DNA of 64,000 bases from Scolanthus callimorphus (GCA_033964015.1 CM066916.1:30521404-30585403), one strand, 5' to 3'; shown: positions 20,873 through 31,563, counted from the first letter of the stretch. Made by a program: numbers and translations. Notes: generated from the letters alone by a model not told the origin.

Positions 20873-22680
20873 TACTAACGCTTCTCTAACGGTAAGCTCG
20901 CGGTTTGCTAACGGTTGGCTAACGGTAAGCTCGCGGTCTGCTAACGGTAAGCTCGCGGTCTGCTAACGGTTCCTAACGATATGGTCGTAGCTTGTTAACG
21001 GTTCACAAATGGTTAAATCGCAGTCAGCGAACTTCTAACGGTTCTAAGCTCTTGTAAACGACATCCGATTATCGTAGTCCCATTTGTCCTGCGTTGGTAC
21101 GGTCTGGTCAATCAGCTGCAAACTAAGTCATAAAACATAACACTTTGTTTTCATAGTTCCGTGATCTTTATTATTGCTCTTAGCAAAGTTCTCACGGGAT
21201 TTCTAATTAGCACATTTGCACGAGATTGATTTCTTCGATCTTTCCCTTTTTGTATACTACAGTTGTCTGCCTTCTGTCTAGACTGTTGTCTAACTTTCGA
21301 CGCGACAAATCAATTCAGCTTCAGTGGGCGAGTCTGGGCAATTAATTTTATTCGAAGACTGTTAGAAACTTTAGCGGTGCGAGCGAAAACATACAAGAAA
21401 AACACCAAACATTTTGGCGTCCTTTTCACGCTCTTTACAGACCAATGTGTGACTTGCTGACTTGAAGTTTCATGGAGTTTATATCTTCCCTCCGTAACTT
21501 ACATATGCTTCGAAAATATATGTAATGGCAATGGCCAATGCATTGAAAATTATACGAAACTAAGATGATGTTAGGCAAAGATAATTTGTAGCGCGAGCGA
21601 AAACACAGAACTTATTTGGCGTCCTTTTATGATTCTTTAATTAACTCTTTACAATGTGCAACTCGCTGTCTTGGAATTTATAAGTAAGTTTCTTCCGTAA
21701 TACTTCGAATATGCAATGAAACGAGTTGAAATGTATTAGATTAATCCTTAAAAGTGTAGAGAAAGAGTATATGAACTTTTTTAAGGCGACTTTTCGCAAC
21801 ATGAATCGAAAAATGCAAAGAAAAATATCGAACTGATTTGGAGTCCTAATTAACTGTTTACAATTAGCGGGGCACGAATCGATTTTTTAACTTTATACTT
21901 TCAATATGTAATGAAACGCGTTGAAATTGATGGAACTAATCCTTCAACTTTAGAAAATGCATTTTATGAACTGGATTTGAGGCGACCTTTAGCAGCACAA
22001 GAAAACATTGAAAAAGAACGAGAACACCAAACTTTAGTTTTGGCGTCGTTTAATTACTCTTCACATGCACAAATGCCGACTTCTACTATTCTAACTTTCT
22101 TCCTTGAACTTTGGTGCCCTTACTTCAGGGAATGCGTTTGATCATGGAGTTACTATGGGTTTGATGAAGTTGATTTGAAGCGAAAAGTGCGATAGGTCCT
22201 TCCTTCAGTTTCAAACGAAGTCAAACAAGCGAAACTGATGCGTTTCAGCGAGCAAAAGCACTCCTTGTCCAACACTAACTAGAAACTTCATTCTAATCGT
22301 GAAAACGAAACTTCACGTATTCAAATTAATCCCAACAAAAAAACTTTGACATCGAGAAGTGCGCTCCAAGTTGTCACTCGGGCGATCGTGAGTCGATTTC
22401 TGTTTGCTTTCGAACGATGAGCTCGCGGTTGGCTAACGGTAAGTTCAGAGCATACGAACGATAAGCTCGCGGTTTGGCTAACGGTATAATCGGAGGTTGC
22501 TAACGGTAAGCTCGCGGTTTGCTAACGGTAAGCTCGCGGTCTGCTAACGGTAAGCTCGCGGTCTGCTAACGGTAAGCTCGCAGTCTGCTAACGGTAAGCT
22601 CGCGGTTTGCTAACGGTAAGCTCGCGGTCTCCTAACGGAAAGCTAACGATTTTCTAACGCTAACGCTAAACCGTTAAGTA
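20873..22680 (+). repeat. 1.8-kb insertion edged by arrays of a 22-bp repeat
   Basis: Both edges carry direct-orientation arrays of GCTAACGGTAAGCTCGCGGT plus two bases: about 20880-21060 and 22420-22640, the latter with at least six near-exact units. The interior (21060-22420) contains about four diverged repeats of ~230-270 bp sharing GCGAGCGAAAACA, TTTGGCGTCCTTT and CTCTTTACA landmarks. The insertion splits the RT frame between GKIM and the LIIGRMKVGVRSRL segment. No transposase is seen, and the class is unknown. Adenine-to-thymine changes in the units are few, suggesting recent amplification. Confidence 0.7.
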
Positions 22681-22697
22681 TGTTTTCCTGTGAGAGA

Positions 22698-23434
22698 TCA
22701 CATAATCTTGCCCAGAACTTTGCTGGCAATTACTAGGAGCATAATACCTCTCCAATTTCCACATTCGCCCAAGTCGCCTTTCTTTGGAATCTTGACTATT
22801 AGCCCTTTAAGCCACTCCTCGGGAGCCTCCTCTTCTTCCCATATAATATTTATGATCTCATGTAGCTTCTGGGATGACGTTTCTAGATCTACCTTCGAAA
22901 GCTCTGTCACGATATTATCAGCACCGCCTGCTTTCCTTTCTTTGAGAGCGCTATTCCCAGCCTGACCTCTTCTACACTGATTGGTTCTGTGCTGATACTT
23001 TCGATCACTGATGCTGTTATATCATTTGCGTTTTCCATTGTGTTCTCAGGTGGATCCCGATTGAGAATTTCCTCAAAATGTTCCTTCCATCTCTCTAGTC
23101 TCTTGCTCTCCTCCTTTATGATGTTTTTATTCTTGTCCTTTACCGCAGCTTTGCTGTGGCGTTTGCCGTTGCACATATTTCTGGTGATGTCGTACAGGGT
23201 CTTCATATTTCCACTGTCAGCTGCTCTCTGGGCCATGTTCATCTGGTTTTCCGTCCAAGCTCTTTTGTCAGCTCTAATACTTGACTTAACCTCTTTGTCC
23301 TTTGCCCTGTATTTCGCCTTAAGTTGCTGTTGGATTCGTTGAGATCTTACTCCTTCTGCTTGGTTCTTTAGATCCTTCCTTTCTTCGATTCGTTTCCAGG
23401 ATTCTGCACTCATCCATGCTTTACTGTGCTTCAT
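22698..23434 (-). pseudogene. RTE reverse transcriptase, N-terminal part
   Basis: 23434-22907 encodes the linker: AWTENQMNMAQRAADSGNMK, YDITRNMCNGK and RWKEHFEEILNR, which match RTE ORF2 between endonuclease and RT. A frame change leads to 22910-22698: IWEEEEAPEEWLKGLIVKIP, KKGDLGECGNWRGIMLL, ASKVLGKIM (RT motif 1-2, WRGIxLLxxxxKVxxKI). It stops exactly where the 22-bp repeat insertion begins. Confidence 0.75.
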
Positions 23435-23589
23435 CTTCTGACCTAGGATGTTCTCAGCGGCGGTGGTATGTGCCTTGCTAAATTTCTGCCATTTGGTGTT
23501 AACATCTTGCTCATCATCATCAAGGGCTTCCAGAACAGCAAAACTATTACGTAGCCCTACTGAAAATCTGTTTCTAGTAGCTCGGTCTC

Positions 23590-24485
23590 TTAGCTTACAG
23601 ACGTCGTATCTGATTCGTGAACTTCGGGTCTGATGGTCTTTTTAAGTTTTAGCTTGATTTTGGATCTTACAAGGTGGTGGTCTGAAGCGACGTCGGCACC
23701 CCGCATATCTCTGGTGTCCTGAAAAGATCTTCGAAACCGCTTGCAGGAAAGCATATGGTCAATCTGGTTGTTTGTTCGTCCGTCCGGTGAAGTCCATCTA
23801 GTTTTGTGGATATTTCTATGAGGGAAAATAATACCCGTAATAACCAGGTTGTTCATCTCACAGTCTTCTCTAAACCAGAACCATGAAGAAGTCATGGGAA
23901 AGCACGGGGTTGGAGAGATGAATAGGAATGGCGAGAAATTAATCGACTTGATCCAACCTTGGCGTTTAAGTCGCCACTTACGAGTAGCATATCATGTTTG
24001 TTTACTGTCTGAATCACACTTTGAAGCTGGTCATAAAACTCGTCTACTTCCTCCTCCTCTGCGTCCATTGTTGGTGCAATTGCTTCGATGATTGTAAGCT
24101 TGAGAAACTTGGAGTGGAAACGTGCCTTGATTATACGCTCATTTACTGGTTGCCATTCGAGTAAGGCTGACTCTGCTCTCTTGGACATCATTATGCTAAC
24201 CCCACTACCGTGATTTCCGTCATGTCTTCCGGAGTAGATGACTGTTTCGCCGGTTGAGAGCTTCATCTTTCCAAAGCAAGTCCATCTGCACTTGCTTATT
24301 CCTAATATGTCGATGTTGTATTCACGCATTTCCTTGGCCACTTGAGCTGACTTACCTATTGCGTACATTGTACGTACATTCCAATTGCCAAAGTGTAGCA
24401 TTTCTTTGGGTCTCAGAAGTGACGCTATCGATTGATGGGCTCTTCTGTGAAGCTCTTCTGTGAAGCTTTCACCAACCAATGTCAT
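23590..24485 (-). pseudogene. RTE apurinic-type endonuclease domain
   Basis: Frame 24485-23892 carries LHFGNWNVRTMYAIGKSAQV, EYNIDILGISKCRW, GSGVSIMM and SGDLNAKVGSS. These match the N-W-N, E/K-x-R-W and GDxNA motifs of exonuclease/endonuclease/phosphatase enzymes; lysine replaces the usual catalytic E in SETRW-type sequence. A frameshift near 23892 leads to 23895-23590 with TRWTSPDGRTNNQIDHML and ASDHHLVRSKIKLKL (IDYI and SDHxLV motifs). Frameshifted, hence dead. Confidence 0.75.
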
Positions 24486-25417
24486 GTTGCGCTGGTAATC
24501 CGTAAAACAAGTATCCTTGTCTGGAGGTACCTGGCCTGCCTCTCCTTTCTGCTGCCCATATCATCCTTGAATTGTGTGTCTGGTTTCAGTAATGATAGGA
24601 GTTTTACGGGGTTGGGTCATTAGCCCAACGCCCAACCCCCAACCTTGAGGGCCAGGTGTTCGTCTGGCCTTTCACCTGGAACCTGCTTAGCAAGGTTGAA
24701 CCTACCAGGGACCAGCTGATATAGCTTCCAGGAACACCAGAGCACGCAAACCTCCTCACCACTTTAAAGAGTCTTAGTCAGCCACTCCTTTGTCATTGTT
24801 TTCAGTCGATATCAGATAACGAATTATGTGTAGAAATCTTGACATAGTCTTCTAAAATGAAGTTTTGTTATTCATTTATGGAATTCAATCGCAAATATTG
24901 CACTTCATTCCCTAAATCAGCCGATGGAAATGGATGCTTTCTCTGTCTTGGTATGTTGCTAGGATGACAAAATGGAGGCTGACAGAGGCTCTTTAAGGCG
25001 CAACACTCGAGGAAGATTACCATGGGAACACACTTGATTTAATCTTCTAAAACTCATGAATAGTCAATCAGGCAAACACAATGAAAATCATGACCATGAA
25101 GACCGACTGTATACCCCGATATAAATTAGCATTTTGGGGCGTCCATGAATATTTTCAGGGAACAGCTGTTCTGATTGGTTGCCATATCATAATGGTGCTC
25201 AATCAGCCAGCAATGATATAGAACTGCTGCGCACTGAACTGAATCTGACATAGAATCCTGGTGACGTCAGAGTTCTATATCAGATCCAGTTCAGTGAGCA
25301 CTAGTTCTCTATCAAATTTGGCTCACTAAACATCAGTAATGATAGGACAACTCACCAGAACAGCATGTTTCCCCGATAATATTCATGGAGACCTCATCTC
25401 TTACAAACGCTGTGTGG

Positions 25418-25955
25418 TCATGACCCGGGGGCGACTCCCATATTTTTTGGTCGGGGATGATCGTCGTATCTTTTAGGGGTTAAACCCATATTTTTTGGTC
25501 GGGGATGATCGTCGTATCTTTTAGGGGTTAAACCCATATTTTTTGGTCGGGGATGATCGTCGTATCTTTTAGGGGTTAAAATCACGATGGTTTGGTCTCT
25601 TTTAGGGGTGATCTTGATCTTCAATAAATTTTAGGGAGATTGGTATCTTTTAGGGCCGAAACTGTGTCCAAATTGTTTTTTCTTATGATGGTGCTTCTAA
25701 AAACCGTGTAAGAAAGAGAGATTACACGATGAGAAGACGATAAATTAGAAACAAACACGGAAATGTCTTGATGGGTATCTTTCACCTGTTACCTGTGTCC
25801 TTCGCGCCTACTTGGTACATAAGACCTCATCTTTTAGGGTAATAAATTGTTTGAGCCACGTCATGGCCCGCCATGTTTGGTATCTTATAGGGGTGAAACT
25901 GAAAATTTTCGACGATCACCCCCGACAAAAAAATAGTCCCCCCCCGGGGGTCATG
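25418..25955. mobile_element. MITE, CCCGGGGG family, with 48-bp internal tandem repeat
   Basis: Ends: TCATGACCCGGGGGCGACTC on the left and its inverse CCCCCCCGGGGGTCATGA on the right, each followed inward by a TTTTTTGGTCGGGGATGATC-type segment and CGTCG. Next to the left end a 48-bp unit (CCCATATTTTTTGGTCGGGG ... TTTTAGGGGTTAAA) is repeated three times (about 25437-25580), so the TIR itself has been amplified in tandem. Related copies: 6465-6783 and 59204-59592. Confidence 0.65.
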
Positions 25956-26813
25956 ATTTCTACCTTTTCCCATAACCTACGAAACAAGAACGCATGTTAG
26001 AAATGAATACGTGCATTGCGTAAAGCGATAGTTCATTTATTAGAATTCGGTGACCATGATAAAAACTTTGAACGACAAGGCAGTGCGACTGCCGACGACC
26101 CTTCTGTGAATATTTCCTGAAACGAGCCAAAATGGATATATTTGACAATTATTTGGTAATAATTGGGCTCAAAACCATGCACAGATAAATTAATTTAACT
26201 CACCCGTCCAAGCGGTCCGTACGAACCGCACTGCTTCGTTAACGAGAATGGTTTGGACAATTTCGTTATGATGCATTGCGCGCATTACAAAGGAAATTTT
26301 GTTAAAAGAAATTTGAATCAAAAACAATAGGAAACACTGCCCCAAAAACTAATGACATAACCCTTTCTTTACAAAAGCCAATCAGAAAGCCCTAGCATTA
26401 TTTTTGGTATCGCTAGTACATGCATTTCTTTTCTATGACATTTGCAAAGGCATTTCTTTGCTCGTCGTTATTACAGGTAAATAAGTGACAGCTATTCCAA
26501 AGGGTATTCTTCTCTTTTTTGAAAGTCGTGTAATTATGAACAGAACTTTTGTCCCAACAGAAGATATGTCAATCATTCGGAACGCCTCTCTAAACAAACT
26601 ATCCGTAATGAAAATCTCTCTTCTCAATCTTTTGTTTGCCATTTCAAAATAGCTAAACAATACAGCCTGAAGACAGTCTATATCAGATTTCTTATATTTC
26701 GACTTCAATGAAGCAGTTCATACAATTTTGTTTTCTTTTTTGTAAGCCAACTTGGAATTATTACTGGCAACCGTTTTAGAAGTAGTTTACAAAACTCGCT
26801 GTCCTGTTTTATC

Positions 26814-26856
26814 GGCAGATAGAAACACTCGGCTTCGCCTCGTGTTTCTATCTGCC
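26814..26856. repeat. Perfect hairpin with CTTCG-type loop (a)
   Basis: 15-bp perfect arms GGCAGATAGAAACAC / GTGTTTCTATCTGCC flank a 13-nt loop TCGGCTTCGCCTC. Similarity between the arms continues imperfectly for another ~30 bp outward (the CTCGTTTTGTAAAC region). See findings for three other hairpins with the same loop type. Confidence 0.8.
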
Positions 26857-27019
26857 AATAATACACTCCAGCTCGTTTTGTAAACATTACATAACGCGAA
26901 TATCTAAAACCTTGGTAACTAGCAAGCCTGTGGTTGATCAGTTCATATCTGATCACACATAACCATGATCACACATAACCCATTCAACTGTTGGCGCCAT
27001 TTTATTTCTAGTTGATAGA

Positions 27020-27440
27020 CTGAAATGTTGTCGTTTCCACAAAGTGATTTGAGCTGTAAAAATGGTCATTCTATCAGGCGTATAAGAAAATATATGCATA
27101 TGGAAACTGCAAAGACCTTAGTTCAAGCTCTTGTTATTAGCAGGATTGATTATTGTAATGCTGTACTATATGGTTTACCAACTATCCATATACTGCATAT
27201 ACATAAATTACAACGCGTTCAGAATGCCGCCGCCAGGTTGCTGGCGAACACTTCGCGTTTTTTTGCACATTACACCTGTGATGATAGATCTTCACTGGTT
27301 GCCTGTGAAATTTAGGATTATTTTTAAAGTCAATGTAATGACTTATAAGGCTTAACATGTCCTAGCACCAGTTTATCTCAGCGCATGTTATCTCCAAAAG
27401 ATCATTCAAGGTACAATTTAAGAGCTATTGGTACCAATTA
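27020..27440 (+). pseudogene. L2/CR1-type retrotransposon fragment, RT C-terminal region
   Basis: With one frameshift near 27265, the plus strand reads YMHMETAKTLVQALVISRID, YCNAVLYGLP, LQRVQNAAARLL, then ITPVMIDLHWLPVKFRIIFK and TYKAL. This is the conserved post-RT segment of L2/CR1 ORF2 (SRLDYCNxLLxGLP ... QNxAARLxxxxxxxxHITPxLxxLHWLPVxxRIxFK). 5' and 3' truncated; sense orientation in the D3 intron. Confidence 0.8.
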
Positions 27441-27441
27441 C

Positions 27442-27514
27442 CACATGGGTAGGTGTCTGATACAGAATACTAATTAGATCAATTAGTATTCTGTATCAGA
27501 CACCTAGCCATGTG
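27442..27514. repeat. Near-perfect hairpin, 34-bp arms, 5-nt loop
   Basis: Left arm 27442-27475 starts CACATGGGTAGGTGTCTGAT; the right arm 27481-27514 is its inverse with a single mismatch. The loop is AGATC. It lies just past the L2/CR1 fragment. No TIR-type flanking duplication seen. Confidence 0.85.
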
Positions 27515-27661
27515 CTATCGGGGGTTACAAGTAGTGTCACCTGATCCGAATCCAGTACAGAGATTGGATGAGCATCCTATGAATAATGGATGAATATTAT
27601 AAGCGTAGGTAAAGTTGTAGTTAGTATATAACAGTGGCTAAGCTACTTTTTTCCATTTTAG

Positions 27662-27808
27662 GTGGCGTATAAGATAACTGGTATAAAGACGAACGGTAGG
27701 ATAGCAGCCCCTCATGACGGCAGTCAAACATGGCTTGGAGGTTACACGGTGGAACATAGTATTGACGGACTAACATGGCGCAACTACACAGAGGGCGGAC
27801 AAATCAAG
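27662..27808 (+). CDS. Discoidin domain D3, exon 2
   Basis: Follows CCATTTTAG; donor GTACAG; 49 codons, phase 0-0. It encodes VAYKITGIKTNGRIAAPHDG, WLGGYTVEHSIDGLTWRNYT and EGGQIK. The VTGIxTNGR and GYTVxxSxDGxxWRxY patterns are the core jelly-roll strands of the family. The 8.4-kb intron before it holds an interrupted RTE element. Confidence 0.85.
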
Positions 27809-27823
27809 GTACAGTAATTCCAA

Positions 27824-28196
27824 AGAGTCCTAAAGTGATGACGTCACAAAACACAAATTTTCGATTTAGTAATATTTGTCCCTTGATTTCGAAAGGCCAT
27901 ATCGAATAAAAGCTACACACCAAAAATGAGGCAAATCGGTTGCAACGCGACCGAGATATGGCGTAATTTTCTTTAACAAATCACTGTATTTTTGGTTCAG
28001 TTCCAAACTGTTTGGACTGAGTCCAAAATACATTATATATTCATTATTTATTCAGCGGGCCATATCTCAGTCGCGTTTTAACTGATTCAGCTCATTTTTT
28101 GCATGCAACGTTTGTTGGTTGGTCTTCCATTATTCGAGGGCAAAAATCTAAAATTCGAAACATTTTCAAATGTGTGACGTCACGCTTTAGGACTCT
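27824..28196. mobile_element. MITE with AGAGTCCTAAAG terminal inverted repeats
   Basis: The left end AGAGTCCTAAAGTGATGACG plus TCACA and the right end TGTGACGTCACGCTTTAGGA plus CTCT are inverse copies. A second matching pair of arm segments (TTTCGATTTAG / CTAAAATTCGAAA) lies inside. Both arms carry a TGACGTCA site. 373 bp, no coding capacity, immediately after the exon at 27662-27808. Confidence 0.6.
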
Positions 28197-28440
28197 ATGA
28201 CCAAGCATACTAGTAGACGCAGCTTGTCCTTTTTGTCGGTCACGCAACGCTCCCCCTTCTGTCATTCCCGACACAAAAGAGTGGCTCACGCATGCGTGAA
28301 AAAAAATGTGGCCAAACATTTTAATTTTTCAATAGGTTTCGATATTTTTATTCGAAACAATTTTATCTTTCTTAAGAAAAACCTCGCAGGCCCACACATG
28401 CAGGCATGCCCTCTATACATGAATCCTCGAAAACAACCTT

Positions 28441-28790
28441 TTTAGCGGAGCTCCCGCGAGCGGAGCCCCATAGCTACATGCAGGAGAAGAAGGAAACAAA
28501 ACAAAAGTGTATATGCATCGACCTGTTCTGTTATGGACTTCCGGTTTGTGTGTTCGTTCGTCTGGCTTAACACAGGCAACCCATGAAGAGTTTTATAGCA
28601 AAGTTTTAAAAAAGTACATAATCTTGGGAAGGGATGAACCTCAGACAACCAAACTTGGCTGAAGTTAACTAAATGGCAAGGGGGGCGCCACTGCATAGTC
28701 ACGTGGTATGACGTCATCGATGCCGTCATCAAACGAGAAAAGGTATATATCTTGGGGATATGGATGAACCTCAGACAACCAAACTCGGGT
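28441..28790 (-). repeat. CRE-palindrome family copy, inverted orientation
   Basis: Begins AGCGGAGCTCCCGCGAGCGG plus AGCCCCATAGCTACATG, the inverse of the block-B end at 5945-6000. It continues through CTTCCGGTTTGTGTGTTCGT into two degenerate units with CCTCAGACAACCAAACTTGG, TCACGTGGTATGACGTCATC and GATGCCGTCATC. Only two units remain. Confidence 0.65.
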
Positions 28791-28799
28791 GAAATTTAC

Positions 28800-28962
28800 G
28801 GCGCATATAATACAGTGGGAGCCTCAATTTGAAGTAAAAACGTTGTGAACACCAACGAGATACTGATGAAGCTTGGATTGCGACAATGACAAACTTTCGA
28901 ACTCGTTGGTATTCACAACTTTTCCCGCTTCAAGTAGAGGCTCCCACTGTATCTATGCGCCG
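28800..28962. mobile_element. Short palindromic MITE, TACAGTGGGAGCC ends
   Basis: ~58-bp imperfect inverted arms (28800-28858 and 28903-28962) flank ~45 bp. The TA-CAGTGGGAGCCTC start is like the TA-flanked CAGT-type ends of pogo/Tigger-related MITEs. The palindrome extends a few bases beyond the TA (GGCGCATA / TATGCGCC). Superfamily assignment is tentative. Confidence 0.5.
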
Positions 28963-29081
28963 CTGATGTCTGTTCAGCGTAAGAGTGAGAATTGGAGCCA
29001 CCATACTGTAGATAGAATTTGGTATATATTCATCGAGGTCGAGTATTATTTCTGAGTATTGTCGTGTAATTGTCCCCACAG

Positions 29082-29220
29082 GTTTTCAACTCTGGTACCA
29101 GAAATAACAACATGGTGCATAACGGTCTTCTGGAACCCCTAGTGGCAAGATATCTACGGCTTGTTGTAACTGAATGGTCTTCCTGGATTTGCATGAAGGC
29201 AGCGATATTCGGATGTTCAG
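29082..29220 (+). CDS. Discoidin domain D3, exon 3
   Basis: Acceptor GTCCCCACAG; donor GTAATA; phase 0 in, phase 1 out. It encodes VFNSGTRNNNMVHNGLLEPL, VARYLRLVVTEWSSWICMKA, AIFGCSG. The ARYLRL strand, WSSWICMK and the closing GC are canonical discoidin C-terminal motifs. It completes a 157-codon domain. Confidence 0.85.
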
Positions 29221-30506
29221 GTAATAAGCAATTGTTTCTTAATTATAACTTCAGTCCATGAATGTGCCAGACACTTGGAAATTGCAGTTCTCAAACTCTT
29301 TAATTATTCATCAAGATTTCATAAAAAAACCATAATCATGAAGGAGATTTGGATACGCGATCGTATATTTGCATTTCTTTCCTTCTTTTTCTCGGCATTT
29401 TAAAACTGATTTATTTTAAAAACTATATGAAAAAATCGACCAGGTTTTCCTTCAGGACACGCCGGGTCAGCTGTCCCAAAAAATGCGTCACCTAGTACAA
29501 AACTTTTAGCGTATTATCTGATTGGGTTGAAACTTGGCAGTATGATTGACATTTTTATTCCGAGCAATCGTATATTTTTGATTTTTCAAAGTTAACGCGT
29601 TTTGGCGAGAAAACGGTCAAAAAACAAATGACATCATATAGCAAATTTTTTTATGAGCAGTTGCTGAGACGATATGAAAAATTTTTTTGAGAAAAATTAA
29701 ATATTTCCAAAGATATGGATATTTGAAATTCGAATTTACCGCCAGTTTGTTACACTATTTTTAGGAAATTGGCCGATTTAAGGATGGCATATCTTTTGAA
29801 CCAATAATCCTTTGTAAATAAGTTCAAGCAAGTTCTTTCCAAATCGAGCATAATATTTCCCATATAATGATACTTGTTTTTGGCCGTTACAACAATTACG
29901 TAATTTTCCCCCAAAAATTCGGTAATTTTGGAAAATAAAAAACATAAGATTGTTCGGAATGGAAATGTCTATCATTTTGCCAAGTTAGAACTTCGAGCAA
30001 TTTTGCCAGAAAGCGGCAAAATATCTTGTTACTCGAAATAAAAAAAGTTGTTGCTTTGAATTTAGTCTCATGGTAGTGTTCGTGTATTATCGCGCCAGTA
30101 AAATATTTCCAGGGGAAGCTGAGAAAATAAATTTAGTTTTTACAGATAGACGTATTTTTCGCACCTAAAATGGTGATGTGAATCACAGCCTATATAGATT
30201 CTATAGAATTTTTCCATTTTTGAACGCTTATTTCTGTGGCGGCGCGAACCCAGTCCTCTGCTCTTTGTGATATTTCGAAATGTGGACCACAAATCTACAT
30301 CCTAGGATAGAAATCATTGAGTAACAGTATTTTTGGCCAAATGTTGCTCGAAGTTGTAAAATAACCTGTCTTAACAACTTCTCTCCTCGACACTTATCTC
30401 AACCCCACTTTAAATATCATGTCACGGTTATTTGAATAAATTCGTAAATACAGCTCTAACTTTGCATGTAACCATATCCAAATCACTTATATCACTTAAT
30501 ATTAGC
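29221..30506. other. Intron between D3 and D4, nothing recognised
   Basis: AT-rich sequence with many A/T homopolymer runs and no exon-like frame, tandem repeat or clear element ends. Confidence 0.5.
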
Positions 30507-30768
30507 ATAATAAGCAATGTAGGTACGTTTTGTCGGCAAGGCTGCCGATTTTTGATGTAACTTTAAACAAATTTTGATGTAACTTTAATCTTTGAAAACT
30601 GTTCATCCTGACAACTCATTGTTGCAATCCGTTTCCATCCGCTCTGTAATAGGTCCATGAAGCCTTCAATCATTATCAATTTGTAGTTAAAGGGCTATAT
30701 CCATCAGTTATTTCCATGTTTTTTTATATCACCAAAGTGTGTTAAAATCGTGACACCTCTCCCTTAAT
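30507..30768 (+). repeat. Dispersed repeat abutting the D4 exon
   Basis: Diverged copy of 14184-14455. It ends within a few bases of the D4 splice acceptor (ACCTCTCCCTTAATAG), so the repeat supplies most or all of the pyrimidine tract used by the exon. Confidence 0.5.
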
Positions 30769-30770
30769 AG

Positions 30771-31208
30771 ATTGCTCTAAGTCGCTTGGCCTTGAAAACA
30801 GCAGGATAACAAATCTTAAAGGTCCCACATGGCATTCAAACCACGAACCTTGGGATGGCAGGCTTCATGACTCTGAAGGATATGGTATTATAACCGGCAT
30901 TCAACCGATGTTCTTTCAAATTAATGTCGGCACTACACGGCGAATCGTGACGGCAGTAGCGGTCCAACCAGATTATGGTATCAACTGCTGGATCTGGGAA
31001 TACTACATATCATACAGCCCTTATGGTGGACAATGGCATGAGCTCGTTGAAAATGGTGCGCGGATGATATTTCGGGGATACCGGGACCGCGAGACGGCAG
31101 TGAGATCGGTGATTTCTAACGTAGGTTTAGAGCTGAGGCTGATAAGATTTAATCCAATCACATGGCACAAGAATCCAGGATTACGCGTGGAGCTTTACGG
31201 ATGTGAGG
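30771..31208 (+). CDS. Discoidin domain D4, complete in one exon
   Basis: Acceptor TTAATAG; donor GTAAGT; phase 1 in and out, 146 codons. It encodes CSKSLGLENSRITNLKGPTW, TTRRIVTAVAVQPDYGINCW, IWEYYISYSPYGGQWHELVE and NPGLRVELYGCEG. Start cysteine, SLGLE, the central WEYYISYS strand and closing LYGC are all present. This is the only domain without an internal intron, whereas D1, D2, D3 and D5 share one. Intact. Confidence 0.9.
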
Positions 31209-31309
31209 GTAAGTTACAGTTGCTTATTGATTGTGTCATCCAGTGGCGTAGCTGCAAGGAATATAAGTCACCATCTCCGGACACATAAGTAATGATTTAA
31301 TGAATGCAC

Positions 31310-31400
31310 GGTTGGCTTAGCTCCTTAGCGTTAGAACGTTGGGTCTCACATCACTGTGGTCCAGGTTCGAGTCCTGGCCGGGACAGAGGTAATTTTTTTT
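31310..31400 (+). repeat. tRNA-like sequence (probable SINE head)
   Basis: GCTTAGCTCCTTAGCGTTAG resembles an A-box region, and GGTTCGAGTCC (31364-31374) is a perfect pol III B-box. A T8 run follows at ~31393, a possible pol III terminator. The acceptor stem does not pair, and the D-arm is odd, so this is not scored as a tRNA gene. Downstream sequence (about 31450-31488) matches the inverse of 44138-44170, supporting a dispersed element. Confidence 0.45.
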
Positions 31401-31495
31401 CTGTTCGGGTCTCGGTCGAAACTGGTTCATGAGTTGAACTTTGTTCTACTAGGATATCTTTCGCATAACGCCACTACGTTCGCTAACTATCAACT

Positions 31496-31563
31496 AATAG
31501 TACTTTATCCTCACTGCATACTCATTACCGCGTCACGGGGATTAAGTTATGGGAGGTAATCGC
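31496..31563 (-). repeat. Split direct repeat B2
   Basis: 68 bp beginning AATAGTACTTTATCCTCACT and ending GGGAGGTAATCGC, identical to 31831-31898. It forms the outer 3' end of the element on the minus strand; outside it the sequence is CAACT. Confidence 0.85.

Larger units (their letters stand above)
20037..24780 (-). mobile_element. RTE-type non-LTR retrotransposon, broken and split by an insertion
   Basis: Minus-strand order: a 5' leader (about 24600-24780, including a GGTTGGGGGTTGGGCGTTGG-type stretch), endonuclease (24485-23590), linker and RT N-terminus (23434-22698), a 1.8-kb foreign block (22680-20873), then RT palm and C-terminus (20852-20037). It lies antisense in the D3 intron. The coding parts need several frame changes, so it is inactive. 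Confidence 0.75.
24781..27019. other. Intron in D3, distal part: MITE, fold-backs, no gene
   Basis: Contains a segment like 18290-18480 (about 24830-25010), a nested imperfect palindrome around TATAGAACT...AGTTCTATATCAGATCCAGT (25212-25312), the CCCGGGGG MITE (25418-25955) and the fold-back at 26814-26856. Two overlapping minus-strand frames at 26433-26956 have no domain and overlap the fold-back arms; I do not call them genes. Confidence 0.5.

Noticed and set aside
20880..22640. Regular 22-bp repeats resembling a CRISPR array
   Set aside because: Units are contiguous with no unique spacers, no cas genes, and the DNA is clearly eukaryotic.
26433..26956. Two overlapping minus-strand frames of 83 and 91 codons
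   Set aside because: They span fold-back arms, have no recognisable domain and no splice or coding signature.
31310..31400. Functional tRNA gene
   Set aside because: Perfect B-box, but acceptor stem does not pair and the D-arm is abnormal.
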